DNA of 64,000 nt, taken from Proteobacteria bacterium UBA2363 (GTDB taxonomy: Bacteria > Pseudomonadota > Gammaproteobacteria > Xanthomonadales > UBA2363). Position 1 is the stretch's first letter. Each line of letters begins with the position of its first letter. The position numbers and the translations under genes are program-made. Positions 51,460-60,496 of this stretch are shown in pieces. The stretch spans positions 48,614 to 112,613 of the forward strand of contig DDTN01000026.1 of the NCBI GenBank assembly GCA_002344355.1, given 5' to 3'. The notes beneath the pieces are model-generated. The model was given only the letters and a program-made list of their open reading frames with translations. It was not told the origin of the DNA and did not search any database.

Positions 51460-54306
51460 GTGGACGCCAAGCAGCGACAGACCTTTGCGGCCTCCTCCCA
51501 GCTGGGCACCGGCAACGCCGCCTGGGTCGACGCCCTGTACGAGCAGTTCCTGGCCGACCCGGCCTCGGTGGACGAGGGCTGGCGCCGGCATTTCCAGACG
51601 CTGTCCGGCCCGGGCACCGGCGAGGTTCCGCACGGGCCGATCCAGCAGGCCCTGGTCGCCGGTGCCCGCCAGCGCCGCGCGCCTGCCGCCCCGGTCGACG
51701 ACGCCCACGCCCGGCGCCAGGCCGGCGTGCTGCGCCTGGTCACCGCCTACCGCTCGCGCGGCCACGTCGCCGCCGACCTCGATCCGCTCGGCCTGTGGCA
51801 GAAGCCGTCGGTGCCGGACCTGTCGCTGGCCTTCCACGGCCTGGACGAATCCGACCTCGACACCGAGTTCGACACCGGTTCGCTGGCGGCGCCGCAGCGC
51901 ATGCGCCTGCGCTCCATGGTCGACCTGCTGCAGCGCACCTACACCGGCAGCATCGGCGCCGAGTTCATGCACATCACCGACGCCGAGCAGCGGCGCTGGT
52001 GGTACGAGCGCCTGGAGCGCGCCGGCGGCCACTTCGGCTTCGACGGCGGGCAGCGCAAGCGGCTGCTGTTCAAGCTCACCCAGGCCGAGGGCCTGGAGCG
52101 CTACCTGCACACCAAGTACGTCGGCCAGAAGCGCTTCTCGCTGGAAGGCGGCGACAGCCTGATCCCGCTGATGGACGTGCTGGTGCGCAAGGCCGGCGCC
52201 GCGCGGGTGCGCGAGATGGTGATCGGCATGGCCCACCGCGGCCGCCTCAACGTGCTGGTCAACACCCTGGGCAAGCCGCCGCAGCAGCTGTTCGCCGAGT
52301 TCGAGGGCCGCCACGCCGGACCCACCGACCCGGCGCGCTCCGGCGACGTCAAGTACCACATGGGCTTCTCCTCGGACGTGCGCACGCCGGACGGCACCGT
52401 GCACCTGGCGCTGGGCTTCAACCCCTCGCACCTGGAGATCATCGACCCGGTGATCGCCGGCAGCGTGCGCGCCCGGCAGACCCGGCGCGGCGACGAGGCC
52501 CGCGAGCAGGTGCTGCCGGTGCTGCTGCACGGCGACGCCGCCTTCGCCGGCCAGGGCGTGGTAATGGAGCTGTTCAACATGTCGCAGGCGCGCGGCTTCG
52601 CGGTCGGCGGCACCGTGCACGTGGTGATCAACAACCAGGTCGGCTTCACCACCAGCCGGCCGGACGACGCCCGCTCGACCCTGTACTGCACCGACGTCGC
52701 CAAGATGGTCAACGCGCCGGTGCTGCACGTGAACGGCGACGACGTCGAGGCGGTCGCGTTCTGCGCGCAGCTGGCCTTCGACTACCGCCGGCAGTTCAAG
52801 CGCGACGTGGTCATCGACCTGGTCTGCTACCGCAAGCACGGCCACAACGAGGCCGACGAGCCGGCCGCCACGCAGCCGCTGATGTACCAGACGATCCGCG
52901 CCCATGCCAGCACCCGCGAGCGCTACGCGAAGGCCCTGGCCGACGCCGGCGTGCTCGGCGCCGACGAGGCCAAGGCCCTGGTCGACGACTACCGCGACCG
53001 CCTGGACCGCGGCGAGGTGACGGTCGAGCTGGCCGACGGCAGCGAGGCCGACGAGCACGCGGTGGACTGGTCGCCCTACCTCGACCACCGGCTCGGCGAG
53101 CCGGTCGACACCGCCGTGCCGCGCGAGCGCCTGGTGGAACTGGCCGAAACCATCACCACGGTGCCGGCCGACCACCCGCTGCATGCGCGGGTCGCCAAGA
53201 TCTACGAGGACCGCCGCCGGATGACCGCCGGCGAGCTGCCGATGGACTGGGGCTACGCCGAGAACCTCGCCTACGCCAGCCTGCTCGCGGATGGCGGCAA
53301 GCTGCGTCTGGTCGGCCAGGATTCCGGGCGCGGCACCTTCTTCCACCGCCATGCCGTACTGCACAACCAGCAGACCGGCGAGGCGCTGCTGCCGCTGCGC
53401 GCGGTCGCGGCGCGCCGCGAGGACGTGCAGATCCACGATTCGGTGCTGTCCGAGGAGGCCGTGCTGGCCTTCGAATACGGCTATGCCACCGCCGATCCGC
53501 AGACCCTGGTGATCTGGGAGGCGCAGTTCGGCGACTTCGTCAATGGCGCCCAGGTGGTCATCGACCAGTTCCTGTCCTCGGGCGAGGCCAAGTGGGGGCG
53601 CCTGTGCGGCCTGGCGATGTTCCTGCCGCACGGCTACGAAGGACAGGGACCGGAGCACAGCTCCGCCCGCCTGGAGCGCTTCCTGCAGCTGTGCGCCCTG
53701 GACAACATGCAGGTCTGCGCACCGACCACCCCGGCGCAGATGTTCCACATGATCCGCCGCCAGCTCCTGCAGCGCGCCCGCAAGCCGCTGATCGTGATGA
53801 CCCCGAAGTCGATGCTGCGCCACAAGCTGTCGGTCTCGACGCTCGACGAGCTGGCGCAGGGCGGCTTCCAGACCCTGATCCCCGACAGCAGCGCCGCCGA
53901 CCCGAAGAAGGTGAAGCGGGTGGTGGTGTGCTCGGGCAAGGTCTACTACGACCTGCTCGAGGCCGCGGGCAAGGACGGTCCCGGCAACGTCGCCCTGGTC
54001 CGCGTCGAGCAGCTCTATCCGTTCCCGCGCGACCTGCTGGTGGCGGAGCTGCGCCGCTTCGGCGCCGCCCGCGAAGTCGTCTGGTGCCAGGAGGAGCCGA
54101 TGAACCAGGGCGCCTGGTACCAGATCCGCCACCACCTCGAGCACTGCATCGGCCAGGGCCAGCCCAAGGCGGCGTTGCACTACGCCGGGCGCGGACGCTC
54201 GCCGGCGCCGGCCTGCGGCCACCTGAGCACCCACACCGCCGAACAGGCGGCGCTGGTGGCGCAGGCGCTGACCGGCAGCTTCGACGGCGACACCGGCGCG
54301 GAATGA
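51460..54306 (+). CDS. sucA: 2-oxoglutarate dehydrogenase E1 component
   Basis: A 948-aa thiamine-diphosphate enzyme, the decarboxylating subunit of the oxoglutarate dehydrogenase complex. It starts with GTG (MDAKQRQTFAASSQL), and the N-terminal E2-binding stretch YEQFLADPASVDEGWRRHFQ is conserved. ThDP-site segments GMAHRGRLNVLVNTLGK, HLTGDAAF-like HGDAAFAGQGVVMELFNMSQ and CYRKHGHNEADEP follow, and the transketolase-like C-terminal half has HGYEGQGPEHSSARLERFL. The ATG-less start is supported by the conserved N-terminus. Confidence 0.97.
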   Translation: MDAKQRQTFAASSQLGTGNAAWVDALYEQFLADPASVDEGWRRHFQTLSGPGTGEVPHGPIQQALVAGARQRRAPAAPVDDAHARRQAGVLRLVTAYRSRGHVAADLDPLGLWQKPSVPDLSLAFHGLDESDLDTEFDTGSLAAPQRMRLRSMVDLLQRTYTGSIGAEFMHITDAEQRRWWYERLERAGGHFGFDGGQRKRLLFKLTQAEGLERYLHTKYVGQKRFSLEGGDSLIPLMDVLVRKAGAARVREMVIGMAHRGRLNVLVNTLGKPPQQLFAEFEGRHAGPTDPARSGDVKYHMGFSSDVRTPDGTVHLALGFNPSHLEIIDPVIAGSVRARQTRRGDEAREQVLPVLLHGDAAFAGQGVVMELFNMSQARGFAVGGTVHVVINNQVGFTTSRPDDARSTLYCTDVAKMVNAPVLHVNGDDVEAVAFCAQLAFDYRRQFKRDVVIDLVCYRKHGHNEADEPAATQPLMYQTIRAHASTRERYAKALADAGVLGADEAKALVDDYRDRLDRGEVTVELADGSEADEHAVDWSPYLDHRLGEPVDTAVPRERLVELAETITTVPADHPLHARVAKIYEDRRRMTAGELPMDWGYAENLAYASLLADGGKLRLVGQDSGRGTFFHRHAVLHNQQTGEALLPLRAVAARREDVQIHDSVLSEEAVLAFEYGYATADPQTLVIWEAQFGDFVNGAQVVIDQFLSSGEAKWGRLCGLAMFLPHGYEGQGPEHSSARLERFLQLCALDNMQVCAPTTPAQMFHMIRRQLLQRARKPLIVMTPKSMLRHKLSVSTLDELAQGGFQTLIPDSSAADPKKVKRVVVCSGKVYYDLLEAAGKDGPGNVALVRVEQLYPFPRDLLVAELRRFGAAREVVWCQEEPMNQGAWYQIRHHLEHCIGQGQPKAALHYAGRGRSPAPACGHLSTHTAEQAALVAQALTGSFDGDTGAE

Positions 54307-54382
54307 CGCCGGCCCGCGCGCACCCCGATCCGAACAGACCTCCCCGCGGAGCAGGCTCCGCACCGCATCCTCAGGAAACGCC

Positions 54383-55576
54383 ATGAGTCTCGAAGTCAAA
54401 GTCCCGGTCCTCCCCGAGTCGGTCGCCGACGCCGTCATCGCCGCCTGGCACAAGAAGGTGGGCGACAGCGTGCGCCGCGACGAGAACCTGGTCGACCTGG
54501 AGACCGACAAGGTGGTGCTGGAGGTGCCGGCGCCGGCCGACGGCGTGCTCAAGGAGATCCTCAAGAAGGACGGCGACACCGTGACCGGCCAGCAGGTGAT
54601 CGCGATCATCGAGCAGGGCGCGGTCGCCGAGTCCGGCAAGGACGAACCCGCCAAGGCCGACGCCGGCAAGCCGGACGCGGCGAAGGCGGCCGCGCCGGCG
54701 GCGCCGGCGAAGCAGGGCACGGCCGAGCTGTCGCCCGCAGCGCAGCGCATCGCCAGCCAGCACCAGGTCGATCCGGCCGGCGTCGAGGGCACCGGCCGCG
54801 GCGGCCGGGTGATCAAGGAGGACGTGCAGCGCGCGCTGTCCGGTGGCGGGGCCGCCACGGCGCCGGCGCCGGGCGCCCGCGGCGAGCGGCGCGTGCCGAT
54901 GACCCGCATGCGCACCCGCATCGCCGAGCGCATGATGGAGTCCAAGAACTCGATCGCCATGCTGACCTCGTTCAACGAGGTCAACCTGGCCGCGGTGTCG
55001 CGCCTGCGCAAGGAGCACGGCGAGGCCTTCGAGAAGACCCACGGCGTGCGCCTGGGCTTCATGAGCTTCTTCGTCAAGGCGGCCGCCGAGGCGCTGAAGC
55101 GGCACCCGGTGGTGAACGCCTCCACCGAGGGCAACGACATCCTCTACCACGACTACGCCGACATCTCGATCGCGGTGTCGACCGACCGCGGCCTGGTCAC
55201 CCCGGTGCTGCGCAACGCCGAGACCATGGGCTTCGCCGAGATCGAGGCGGCGATCGCCGGCTACGCGAAGAAGGCGCGCGAGGGCGGCCTGGCCCTGGAG
55301 GACCTGCAGGGCGGCACCTTCACGATCACCAACGGCGGCGTGTTCGGCTCGCTGCTGTCGACGCCGATCGTCAATCCGCCGCAGAGCGCCATCCTGGGCA
55401 TGCACACCATCAAGGAGCGCGCGATCGTCGAGAAGGGCCAGGTGGTCGCCGCGCCCATGATGTACATCGCGCTCAGCTACGACCACCGCATCATCGACGG
55501 CAAGGACGCGGTCACCTTCCTGGTCGACATAAAGAACCAGCTCGAGGATCCCAGCCGCATGCTGTTCGGGCTGTGA
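54383..55576 (+). CDS. sucB: dihydrolipoyl succinyltransferase (E2 of oxoglutarate dehydrogenase)
   Basis: A 397-aa core subunit. Lipoyl domain 1-77 with Lys43 in LVDLETDKVVLEVP. An Ala/Lys/Pro linker follows, then the E1/E3-binding domain (about 113-150, LSPAAQRIASQHQVDPAGVE), then the catalytic acyltransferase domain with SYDHRIIDGKDAVTFL holding the active-site His and Asp. The E3 gene (lpd) usually found downstream is absent. A small lipoprotein gene overlaps or abuts the stop instead. Confidence 0.97.
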   Translation: MSLEVKVPVLPESVADAVIAAWHKKVGDSVRRDENLVDLETDKVVLEVPAPADGVLKEILKKDGDTVTGQQVIAIIEQGAVAESGKDEPAKADAGKPDAAKAAAPAAPAKQGTAELSPAAQRIASQHQVDPAGVEGTGRGGRVIKEDVQRALSGGGAATAPAPGARGERRVPMTRMRTRIAERMMESKNSIAMLTSFNEVNLAAVSRLRKEHGEAFEKTHGVRLGFMSFFVKAAAEALKRHPVVNASTEGNDILYHDYADISIAVSTDRGLVTPVLRNAETMGFAEIEAAIAGYAKKAREGGLALEDLQGGTFTITNGGVFGSLLSTPIVNPPQSAILGMHTIKERAIVEKGQVVAAPMMYIALSYDHRIIDGKDAVTFLVDIKNQLEDPSRMLFGL

Positions 55577-55581
55577 CCGCC

Positions 55582-55989
55582 ATGACCGCATCGCGACGGG
55601 TCGCGACCCTGGCCGCATTGGCGCTCGCCGCCTGCAGCGGCGCGCAGCCCCCCGATCCCGAGGCCGACGCCGCCGCCCTGCGGGAGATGGTCGCCGAGCT
55701 GGTCGCGGCGGTTCCCAACATCGACGATGGCTACTGCCGCTCCGGGTATCCCGCGTTCGAGGCGCGACAGCGGGAGATGTCGGCATTGCCGGTGCTGGCG
55801 GACTTCAACCGGGTGGTGAGGGGCCACGCCATTCCGCCGCCGGCGATCGACCACGAGAACCGCGAGCGCCGCCCCACCGAGGCCGCCTGCATGGCCGGGC
55901 TGGAGGCCACTCTGGCGGTCATCCGGAAGCACGAGGCCCTGATCGGGCGGATGGCTCGGGCGCTGCCGGAGAAGCCGGCGCGCGGTTGA
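55582..55989 (+). CDS. small putative lipoprotein
   Basis: Not recognised. The 135-aa product has a short basic N-terminus, a hydrophobic stretch and a lipobox-like LALAAC-S (Cys at residue 18). The mature ~118 residues are helical and polar, with two further cysteines (DGYCRSGY and EAACMAG) that could pair. A GTG three codons upstream overlaps the sucB stop and is an alternative start. It is likely exported and lipidated; coupling to sucAB may be only positional. Confidence 0.65.
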   Translation: MTASRRVATLAALALAACSGAQPPDPEADAAALREMVAELVAAVPNIDDGYCRSGYPAFEARQREMSALPVLADFNRVVRGHAIPPPAIDHENRERRPTEAACMAGLEATLAVIRKHEALIGRMARALPEKPARG

Positions 55990-56023
55990 GGTTTCCGCGC
56001 GCCCGCGGAAGGGCGCGCGCGGG

Positions 56024-57280
56024 TCAGGAGACCCGCCGGATGCGGGCACCCAGCGCGCCCAGCTTCTCCTCGATGTTCTCGTAGCCGCGGTCGAGGTGGT
56101 AGATGCGGTCGACCGTGGTCTCGCCCTGCGCGACCAGGCCGGCCAGCACCAGGCCGGCCGAGGCGCGCAGGTCGGTCGCCATCAGCGGCGCGCCGCTGAG
56201 CTGCTCGACGCCGCGGACGATCGCCGTGTTGCCCTCGAGCCGGATGTCGGCGCCGAGCCGGCGCAGTTCGTGGACGTGCATGAAGCGGTTCTCGAAGACG
56301 TTCTCGGTGATCACGCCGACGCCCTCGGCCGCGCAGTTGAGCGCCGTGAACTGCGCCTGCATGTCGGTCGGGAACGCCGGGTGCGGCGCGGTGCTGATGT
56401 CGACCGCGCGCGGCCTGCGCCCGGCCATGTCGAGCCGGATCCAGTCCGGCCCGGTGTCGATCGTCGCGCCCGCCTCCTCGAGCTTGGCCAGCACCGGATC
56501 GAGCGTGTCCGGCCGCGCGTTGCGGGCGGTCACCCGGCCGCGGGTGATCGCGGCGGCGACCAGGAAGGTGCCGGTCTCGATGCGGTCCGGCAGCACGTCG
56601 TAGCTGCAGCCGCCGAGCCGCTCGACGCCCTCCACCACCAGGTTGGAGGTGCCGATGCCGTCGATCCTGGCACCCATCCTGACCAGGCAGTGCGCCAGGT
56701 CGGAGACCTCCGGTTCCTGCGCGGCGTTCTCGATGACGGTGGTGCCGCGCGCCAGGCAGGCGGCCATCAGGATGTTCTCGGTGCCGGTCACGCTGACCAC
56801 GTTCATCACCACGCGCGCGCCCTTGAGGCGGTCGCAGCGCGCCTTGATGTAGCCGCCCTCGACCTCGATGCGGGCGCCCAGCCTGCGCAGGCCGTGGATG
56901 TGCTCGTCGACCGGCCGAGAGCCGATCGCGCAGCCGCCGGGCAGCGACACCTCGGCCTCGCCGAACCGTGCCAGCAGCGGGCCCAGCACCAGGATCGAGG
57001 CGCGCATGGTCCGCACCAGGTCGTAGGGCGCGACGTGGTTGGCGACCGGCCGGGGATCGGCCTCGATGCGCATGCCGTCGCCGATCTCGAAGGCCATGCC
57101 CATGCGCCCGAGCAGCTCGACCATGGTGGTGACGTCGCGAAGGTGCGGCACGTTGCCCAGCCGCACCGGCTCATCGGCCAGCAGGATCGAGGCCAGGATC
57201 GGCAGCACCGCGTTCTTGGCGCCGGAAATGGTGACGTCGCCCGCCAGCGGGACGCCGCCGGCGATCAGGATCTTGTCCAT
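56024..57280 (-). CDS. murA: UDP-N-acetylglucosamine 1-carboxyvinyltransferase
   Basis: A 418-aa enzyme (E. coli 419 aa) doing the first committed step of peptidoglycan synthesis; target of fosfomycin. Lys22 in ISGAKNAVLPIL and the catalytic Cys117 in LPGGCAIGSRPVDEH are present, so it should be fosfomycin-sensitive at the target. Other landmarks are FPTDMQAQFTAL and DRIYHLDRGYENIEEKL. The next gene in transcription order upstream is the ibaG homologue. Confidence 0.97.
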   Translation of the reverse strand: MDKILIAGGVPLAGDVTISGAKNAVLPILASILLADEPVRLGNVPHLRDVTTMVELLGRMGMAFEIGDGMRIEADPRPVANHVAPYDLVRTMRASILVLGPLLARFGEAEVSLPGGCAIGSRPVDEHIHGLRRLGARIEVEGGYIKARCDRLKGARVVMNVVSVTGTENILMAACLARGTTVIENAAQEPEVSDLAHCLVRMGARIDGIGTSNLVVEGVERLGGCSYDVLPDRIETGTFLVAAAITRGRVTARNARPDTLDPVLAKLEEAGATIDTGPDWIRLDMAGRRPRAVDISTAPHPAFPTDMQAQFTALNCAAEGVGVITENVFENRFMHVHELRRLGADIRLEGNTAIVRGVEQLSGAPLMATDLRASAGLVLAGLVAQGETTVDRIYHLDRGYENIEEKLGALGARIRRVS

Positions 57281-57335
57281 CGGGAAGGCTTCAGGAAAAG
57301 GGGCGGATGAAGGGCCGGGCGGCGCCGGCGCGCCG

Positions 57336-57581
57336 TCAGTCGGCGGCCTGCCCGGCCGCTTCCTCGGGGGTCAGCGTGCGCAGGGCCAGGGCGTGGATGG
57401 CGCCGCCCATGAGGTCGCCGAGCGCCGCGTAGACCACCCGGTGCCGCTGCAGGGGCCGCTGGCCGGCGAACGCGGCGCTGACCACCAGCGCCTCGAAATG
57501 CACGCCGTCATCGCCGTGCACGCGGACGTCGGCGTCGGGAAGGCCGGCCTGGATCAGGCAGCGGATCTGTTCAGCATCCAT
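57336..57581 (-). CDS. ibaG: BolA-family protein IbaG
   Basis: An 81-aa BolA-fold protein. VHGDDGVHFEALVVSAAF and QRPLQRHRVVYAAL contain the conserved His used for glutaredoxin/Fe-S interaction. The placement directly upstream of murA on the same strand is the E. coli ibaG-murA arrangement. Start chosen at MDAEQIRCLI, the family N-terminus. Confidence 0.9.
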   Translation of the reverse strand: MDAEQIRCLIQAGLPDADVRVHGDDGVHFEALVVSAAFAGQRPLQRHRVVYAALGDLMGGAIHALALRTLTPEEAAGQAAD

Positions 57582-57616
57582 GGGGGTATCGGCGGGGAGG
57601 CGGTACGGTGACTGGC

Positions 57617-57622
57617 TACAAT
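57617..57622 (+). promoter_or_regulatory. putative -10 element of the kdsD-lpt block
   Basis: TACAAT in the divergent gap, about 52 nt before the kdsD start. No good -35. Confidence 0.35.
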
Positions 57623-57673
57623 ACCAGCTTGCCGGCATCCGTTCCGGCCCGGACCCTGGAGACCGCAGCGACC

Positions 57674-58696
57674 ATGATCGCCCAGCCGAACCCGCTGTTC
57701 GCGGCCACCGCCCCGGTCCGCGACGATCCCGAGTCGCTCGCCCGCTCGGCCCGCCGCGTCTTCGAGATCGAGGCGCGCGCCCTGGACGCCCTGGCCGCGC
57801 GCATCGACGGCGACTTCCAGCAGGCCTGCCAGCACATCCTGCACTGCCCCGGGCGCGTCGTGGTCACCGGGATGGGCAAGTCCGGCCACGTCGGCCGCAA
57901 GATCGCCGCCACCTTCGCCTCGACCGGCACGCCGGCGTTCTTCGTCCATCCCGGCGAGGCCAGCCATGGCGACCTGGGCATGATCACCGGCAGCGACCTG
58001 GTGCTGGCGATCTCCTACTCGGGCGAGACCGAGGAGCTGCTGACCATCATGCCGGCCCTGCGCCGCCAGGGCAGCGTCCTGGTCGCGATGTCGGGCAACC
58101 CGGCGTCGTCGCTGGCGCGGCTGGCCGACGTCCACCTGGACATCAGCGTCCCCGAGGAGGCCTGCCCGCTGGGCCTGGCGCCGACCGCCAGCACCACCGC
58201 GGCGCTGGTCATGGGCGACGCGCTGGCGGTGGCGCTGCTGGAATCCCGCGGCTTCACCGCCGAGGACTTCGCGCGCTCGCACCCGGCCGGCAGCCTCGGG
58301 CGCCGCCTGCTGCTGCGCATCGCCGACATCATGCACACCGGCCCGGCGGTGCCCCGGATCGGGCCGGAGGCCAGCCTGGCGCAGGCCCTGGTCGAGGTCA
58401 CCCGCAAGGGCCTGGGGCTGACCGGCATCACCGACGACGACGACCGCCTGCTCGGCGTGTTCACCGACGGCGACCTGCGCCGGACCCTCGACGACGCCGC
58501 CATCGACCTGCGCGCGACGCCGGTGAAATCGCTGATGACCGTGCGACCGCGCACGATCGGCGCGGACCGCCTGGCGGTCGAGGCGGCGCGGATGATGGAA
58601 GACCACAAGATCCACGCCCTCCTGGTCGTTGATGCGGACGGGCGCCTGGTCGGCGCCCTGAACATCCACGACCTGCTGCGCGCCCGGGTGGTCTGA
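57674..58696 (+). CDS. kdsD: D-arabinose 5-phosphate isomerase
   Basis: A 340-aa enzyme converting ribulose-5-P to arabinose-5-P, the first step toward KDO. The SIS domain (about 45-185) has VVTGMGKSGHVGRKIAATFA, AISYSGETEEL and PTASTTAALVMGDA. Two CBS domains fill the C-terminal third (LTGITDDDDRLLGVFTDGDL and HALLVVDADGRLVGALNIHD). The start at MIAQPNPLFAAT was taken; a frame 22 codons longer has a less likely N-terminus. Confidence 0.95.
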   Translation: MIAQPNPLFAATAPVRDDPESLARSARRVFEIEARALDALAARIDGDFQQACQHILHCPGRVVVTGMGKSGHVGRKIAATFASTGTPAFFVHPGEASHGDLGMITGSDLVLAISYSGETEELLTIMPALRRQGSVLVAMSGNPASSLARLADVHLDISVPEEACPLGLAPTASTTAALVMGDALAVALLESRGFTAEDFARSHPAGSLGRRLLLRIADIMHTGPAVPRIGPEASLAQALVEVTRKGLGLTGITDDDDRLLGVFTDGDLRRTLDDAAIDLRATPVKSLMTVRPRTIGADRLAVEAARMMEDHKIHALLVVDADGRLVGALNIHDLLRARVV

Positions 58697-58699
58697 CCT

Positions 58700-58719
58700 C
58701 GGCGCCGGCGCAGGCGCCG
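58700..58719 (+). terminator. GC hairpin after kdsD
   Basis: A 7-bp stem (CGGCGCC/GGCGCCG) with a 6-nt loop, 3 nt after the stop. No T-run. It may attenuate read-through to kdsC. The rest of the 180-nt gap shows no gene. Confidence 0.3.
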
Positions 58720-58877
58720 GGATCCGGCGCGAGCCTGGGCGCCTGGCCGGCGTCCCTGGCGGCTCCGGCGGCCGACCCTTGCGGGCGCCTGGCGCTTCGC
58801 GTCCAATGGCGAGGACCGTTCCGGTGCCGTCCAGCCGCCCCGGGCGATACTGCCGATCCTTCCACGGAGCTGTGCCG

Positions 58878-59429
58878 ATGTGGCCCCAACTCGACCAGGT
58901 CCCCGAACGGGTGCTCACCCGCGCCGCCAGGGTCCGGCTCGCCGTCTTCGACATCGACGGCGTGTTCACCGACGGCCGCCTGTGGTTCACCGACGACGGC
59001 CGCGAGTTCAAGGCCTTCCATGTCCTGGACGGCCTCGGCATCAAGCTGCTGGCCGAGGCCGGGGTGCGCACCGCGATCATCTCCTCGCGCTTCAGCCCCG
59101 TGGTCGGCCGGCGCGCCGCCGAGCTCGGCATCGAGCTGGTCTACCAGGACCAGGACGACAAGCTGTCCTGCTTCCAGCGGATCCTGGCGGCGCTGCGCCT
59201 GGCCACCGACCAGGCCGCCTACACCGGCGACGACCTGCCCGACCTGCCGGTGCTCAAGCGCGCCGGCCTCGCAGTCACCGTCGCCAACGCCCATCCGATG
59301 CTGGTGCCGCACTGCCATTACCGGACCCACGCGCCGGGCGGCGCCGGCGCCGTGCGCGAGGTCTGCGACCTGATCCTGCACGCCCAGGGCAGGCTGGCGG
59401 ACATCGGCCGGCGCTTCGGGCATGGTTGA
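58878..59429 (+). CDS. kdsC: 3-deoxy-D-manno-octulosonate 8-phosphate phosphatase
   Basis: A 183-aa HAD-superfamily phosphatase releasing KDO. The nucleophile and acid/base are Asp25 and Asp27 in VFDIDGVFTDGRLWF. IISSRFSPVVGRRA holds the motif II Ser, and YTGDDLPDLPVL motif IV. The start at MWPQLDQVPERV is preceded by a GGAG. Ends with an 8-nt overlap with lptC. Confidence 0.95.
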   Translation: MWPQLDQVPERVLTRAARVRLAVFDIDGVFTDGRLWFTDDGREFKAFHVLDGLGIKLLAEAGVRTAIISSRFSPVVGRRAAELGIELVYQDQDDKLSCFQRILAALRLATDQAAYTGDDLPDLPVLKRAGLAVTVANAHPMLVPHCHYRTHAPGGAGAVREVCDLILHAQGRLADIGRRFGHG

Positions 59430-59985
59430 ACGGCGGACCCTGGGCGTCTTCGTCGCGCTTGCGGCGGCGGCGGCGCTGACGCAGTGGCTGCTGTGGCTGT
59501 TCACGCCGGCGCCGGAGCCGCCGCCGTTCGTCGGTCCGCTGCGCCCCGAGTACAGCCTGGATGCCTTCGAGCTGCGCGTCTTCAAGGACGACGGCCTGCT
59601 GTCGCTCCGGGTCGAGGCGCCGCGCATGGACCGCCACGGCGGCGACGGCCATTTCCTGGTCCGGCAGCCGGAGATGGTGATCCTCCGCGAAGGCCGGCCG
59701 CAGTGGCAGGCGCGCGCCCGAGACAGCCGGATCGAGGCCAACGGCGATCGCCTCGAGCTTCGCGGCGGCGTGCATTTCCACAGCCTGCCCGGCGACCCCA
59801 GGCCGCTGGACATCCGGACCGAGCACCTGCTCGCGTTCCCCGAGGCCCAGCGTGCCCAGACCGACACCGATGTGACCGTCCTGCAGGGCCGATCTATACT
59901 GCGTGGCTCCAGCCTGCGCGCCGACTTCGCCACTTCCCGACTGCAACTCGATGACTTCCGCCTGCACTCGCCGCCGACGCGCTGA
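59422..59985 (+). CDS. lptC: LPS export protein LptC
   Basis: A 187-aa bitopic inner-membrane protein with one N-terminal helix (about 7-27) and a periplasmic beta-jellyroll (FELRVFKDDGLLSLRVEAPR, then DRLELRGGVHFHSLP). It joins LptBFG to LptA in the LPS bridge. Overlaps kdsC by 8 nt and lptA by 35 nt. Confidence 0.9.
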   Translation: MVERRTLGVFVALAAAAALTQWLLWLFTPAPEPPPFVGPLRPEYSLDAFELRVFKDDGLLSLRVEAPRMDRHGGDGHFLVRQPEMVILREGRPQWQARARDSRIEANGDRLELRGGVHFHSLPGDPRPLDIRTEHLLAFPEAQRAQTDTDVTVLQGRSILRGSSLRADFATSRLQLDDFRLHSPPTR

Positions 59986-60496
59986 CCGCCTTGCCGCCGT
60001 CGTCCTCCTGCTTGCCGCCACCGGGCTGCAGGCGCTGGAAACCGACCGCGACCAGCCCATGGAGATCAGCGCCGGCAGCTCCGACGCCGACCTCGCCAGC
60101 GGCGTCTACACCCTCACCGGGGGCGTCGAGATCCGCCAGGGCAGCCTGCTGATCCAGTCCGACGGCGCCGAGGTGCACCAGCCGGAGCAGAACGCCGAGG
60201 TCGCCCGGGTCATCCTGACCGGCAATCCGGCGCGCATGGAGCAGGCCCTGGACAACGCCGCCGGCCGGATGCGGGCGAGCGCCGCGCGCATCGACTACGA
60301 CCGCCGCGCCGATGCCGTGGTGCTGACCGGCAACGTCCGCATCGAGGAGCCGCGCGGCACCCTGACCGGCCAGCGCGTCACCTACGACATCGCCCGCGGC
60401 CGGGTCCAGGGCCAGGCCGGCGCCGGCGAAGGCGAGCGCGTCCGCTTCGTCATCCCGCCGCGCCCCCGGGCGCCGGAACCGGCCGACGGCGACTGA
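59951..60496 (+). CDS. lptA: periplasmic LPS transport protein LptA
   Basis: A 181-aa protein. An Arg-rich N-terminus and hydrophobic core (LAAVVLLLAATGLQALE) form a signal peptide, followed by the OstA/LptA beta-jellyroll (SGVYTLTGGVEIRQGSLLIQ, VVLTGNVRIEEPRGTLTGQR). The start was chosen inside lptC because only that ATG leaves a normal signal peptide. Its last base overlaps the lptB start. Confidence 0.9.
   Translation: MTSACTRRRRADRLAAVVLLLAATGLQALETDRDQPMEISAGSSDADLASGVYTLTGGVEIRQGSLLIQSDGAEVHQPEQNAEVARVILTGNPARMEQALDNAAGRMRASAARIDYDRRADAVVLTGNVRIEEPRGTLTGQRVTYDIARGRVQGQAGAGEGERVRFVIPPRPRAPEPADGD

Noticed and set aside
54371..55786. Minus-strand frames opposite sucB
   Set aside because: Antisense shadows of a fully recognised E2 gene, with strongly biased composition.
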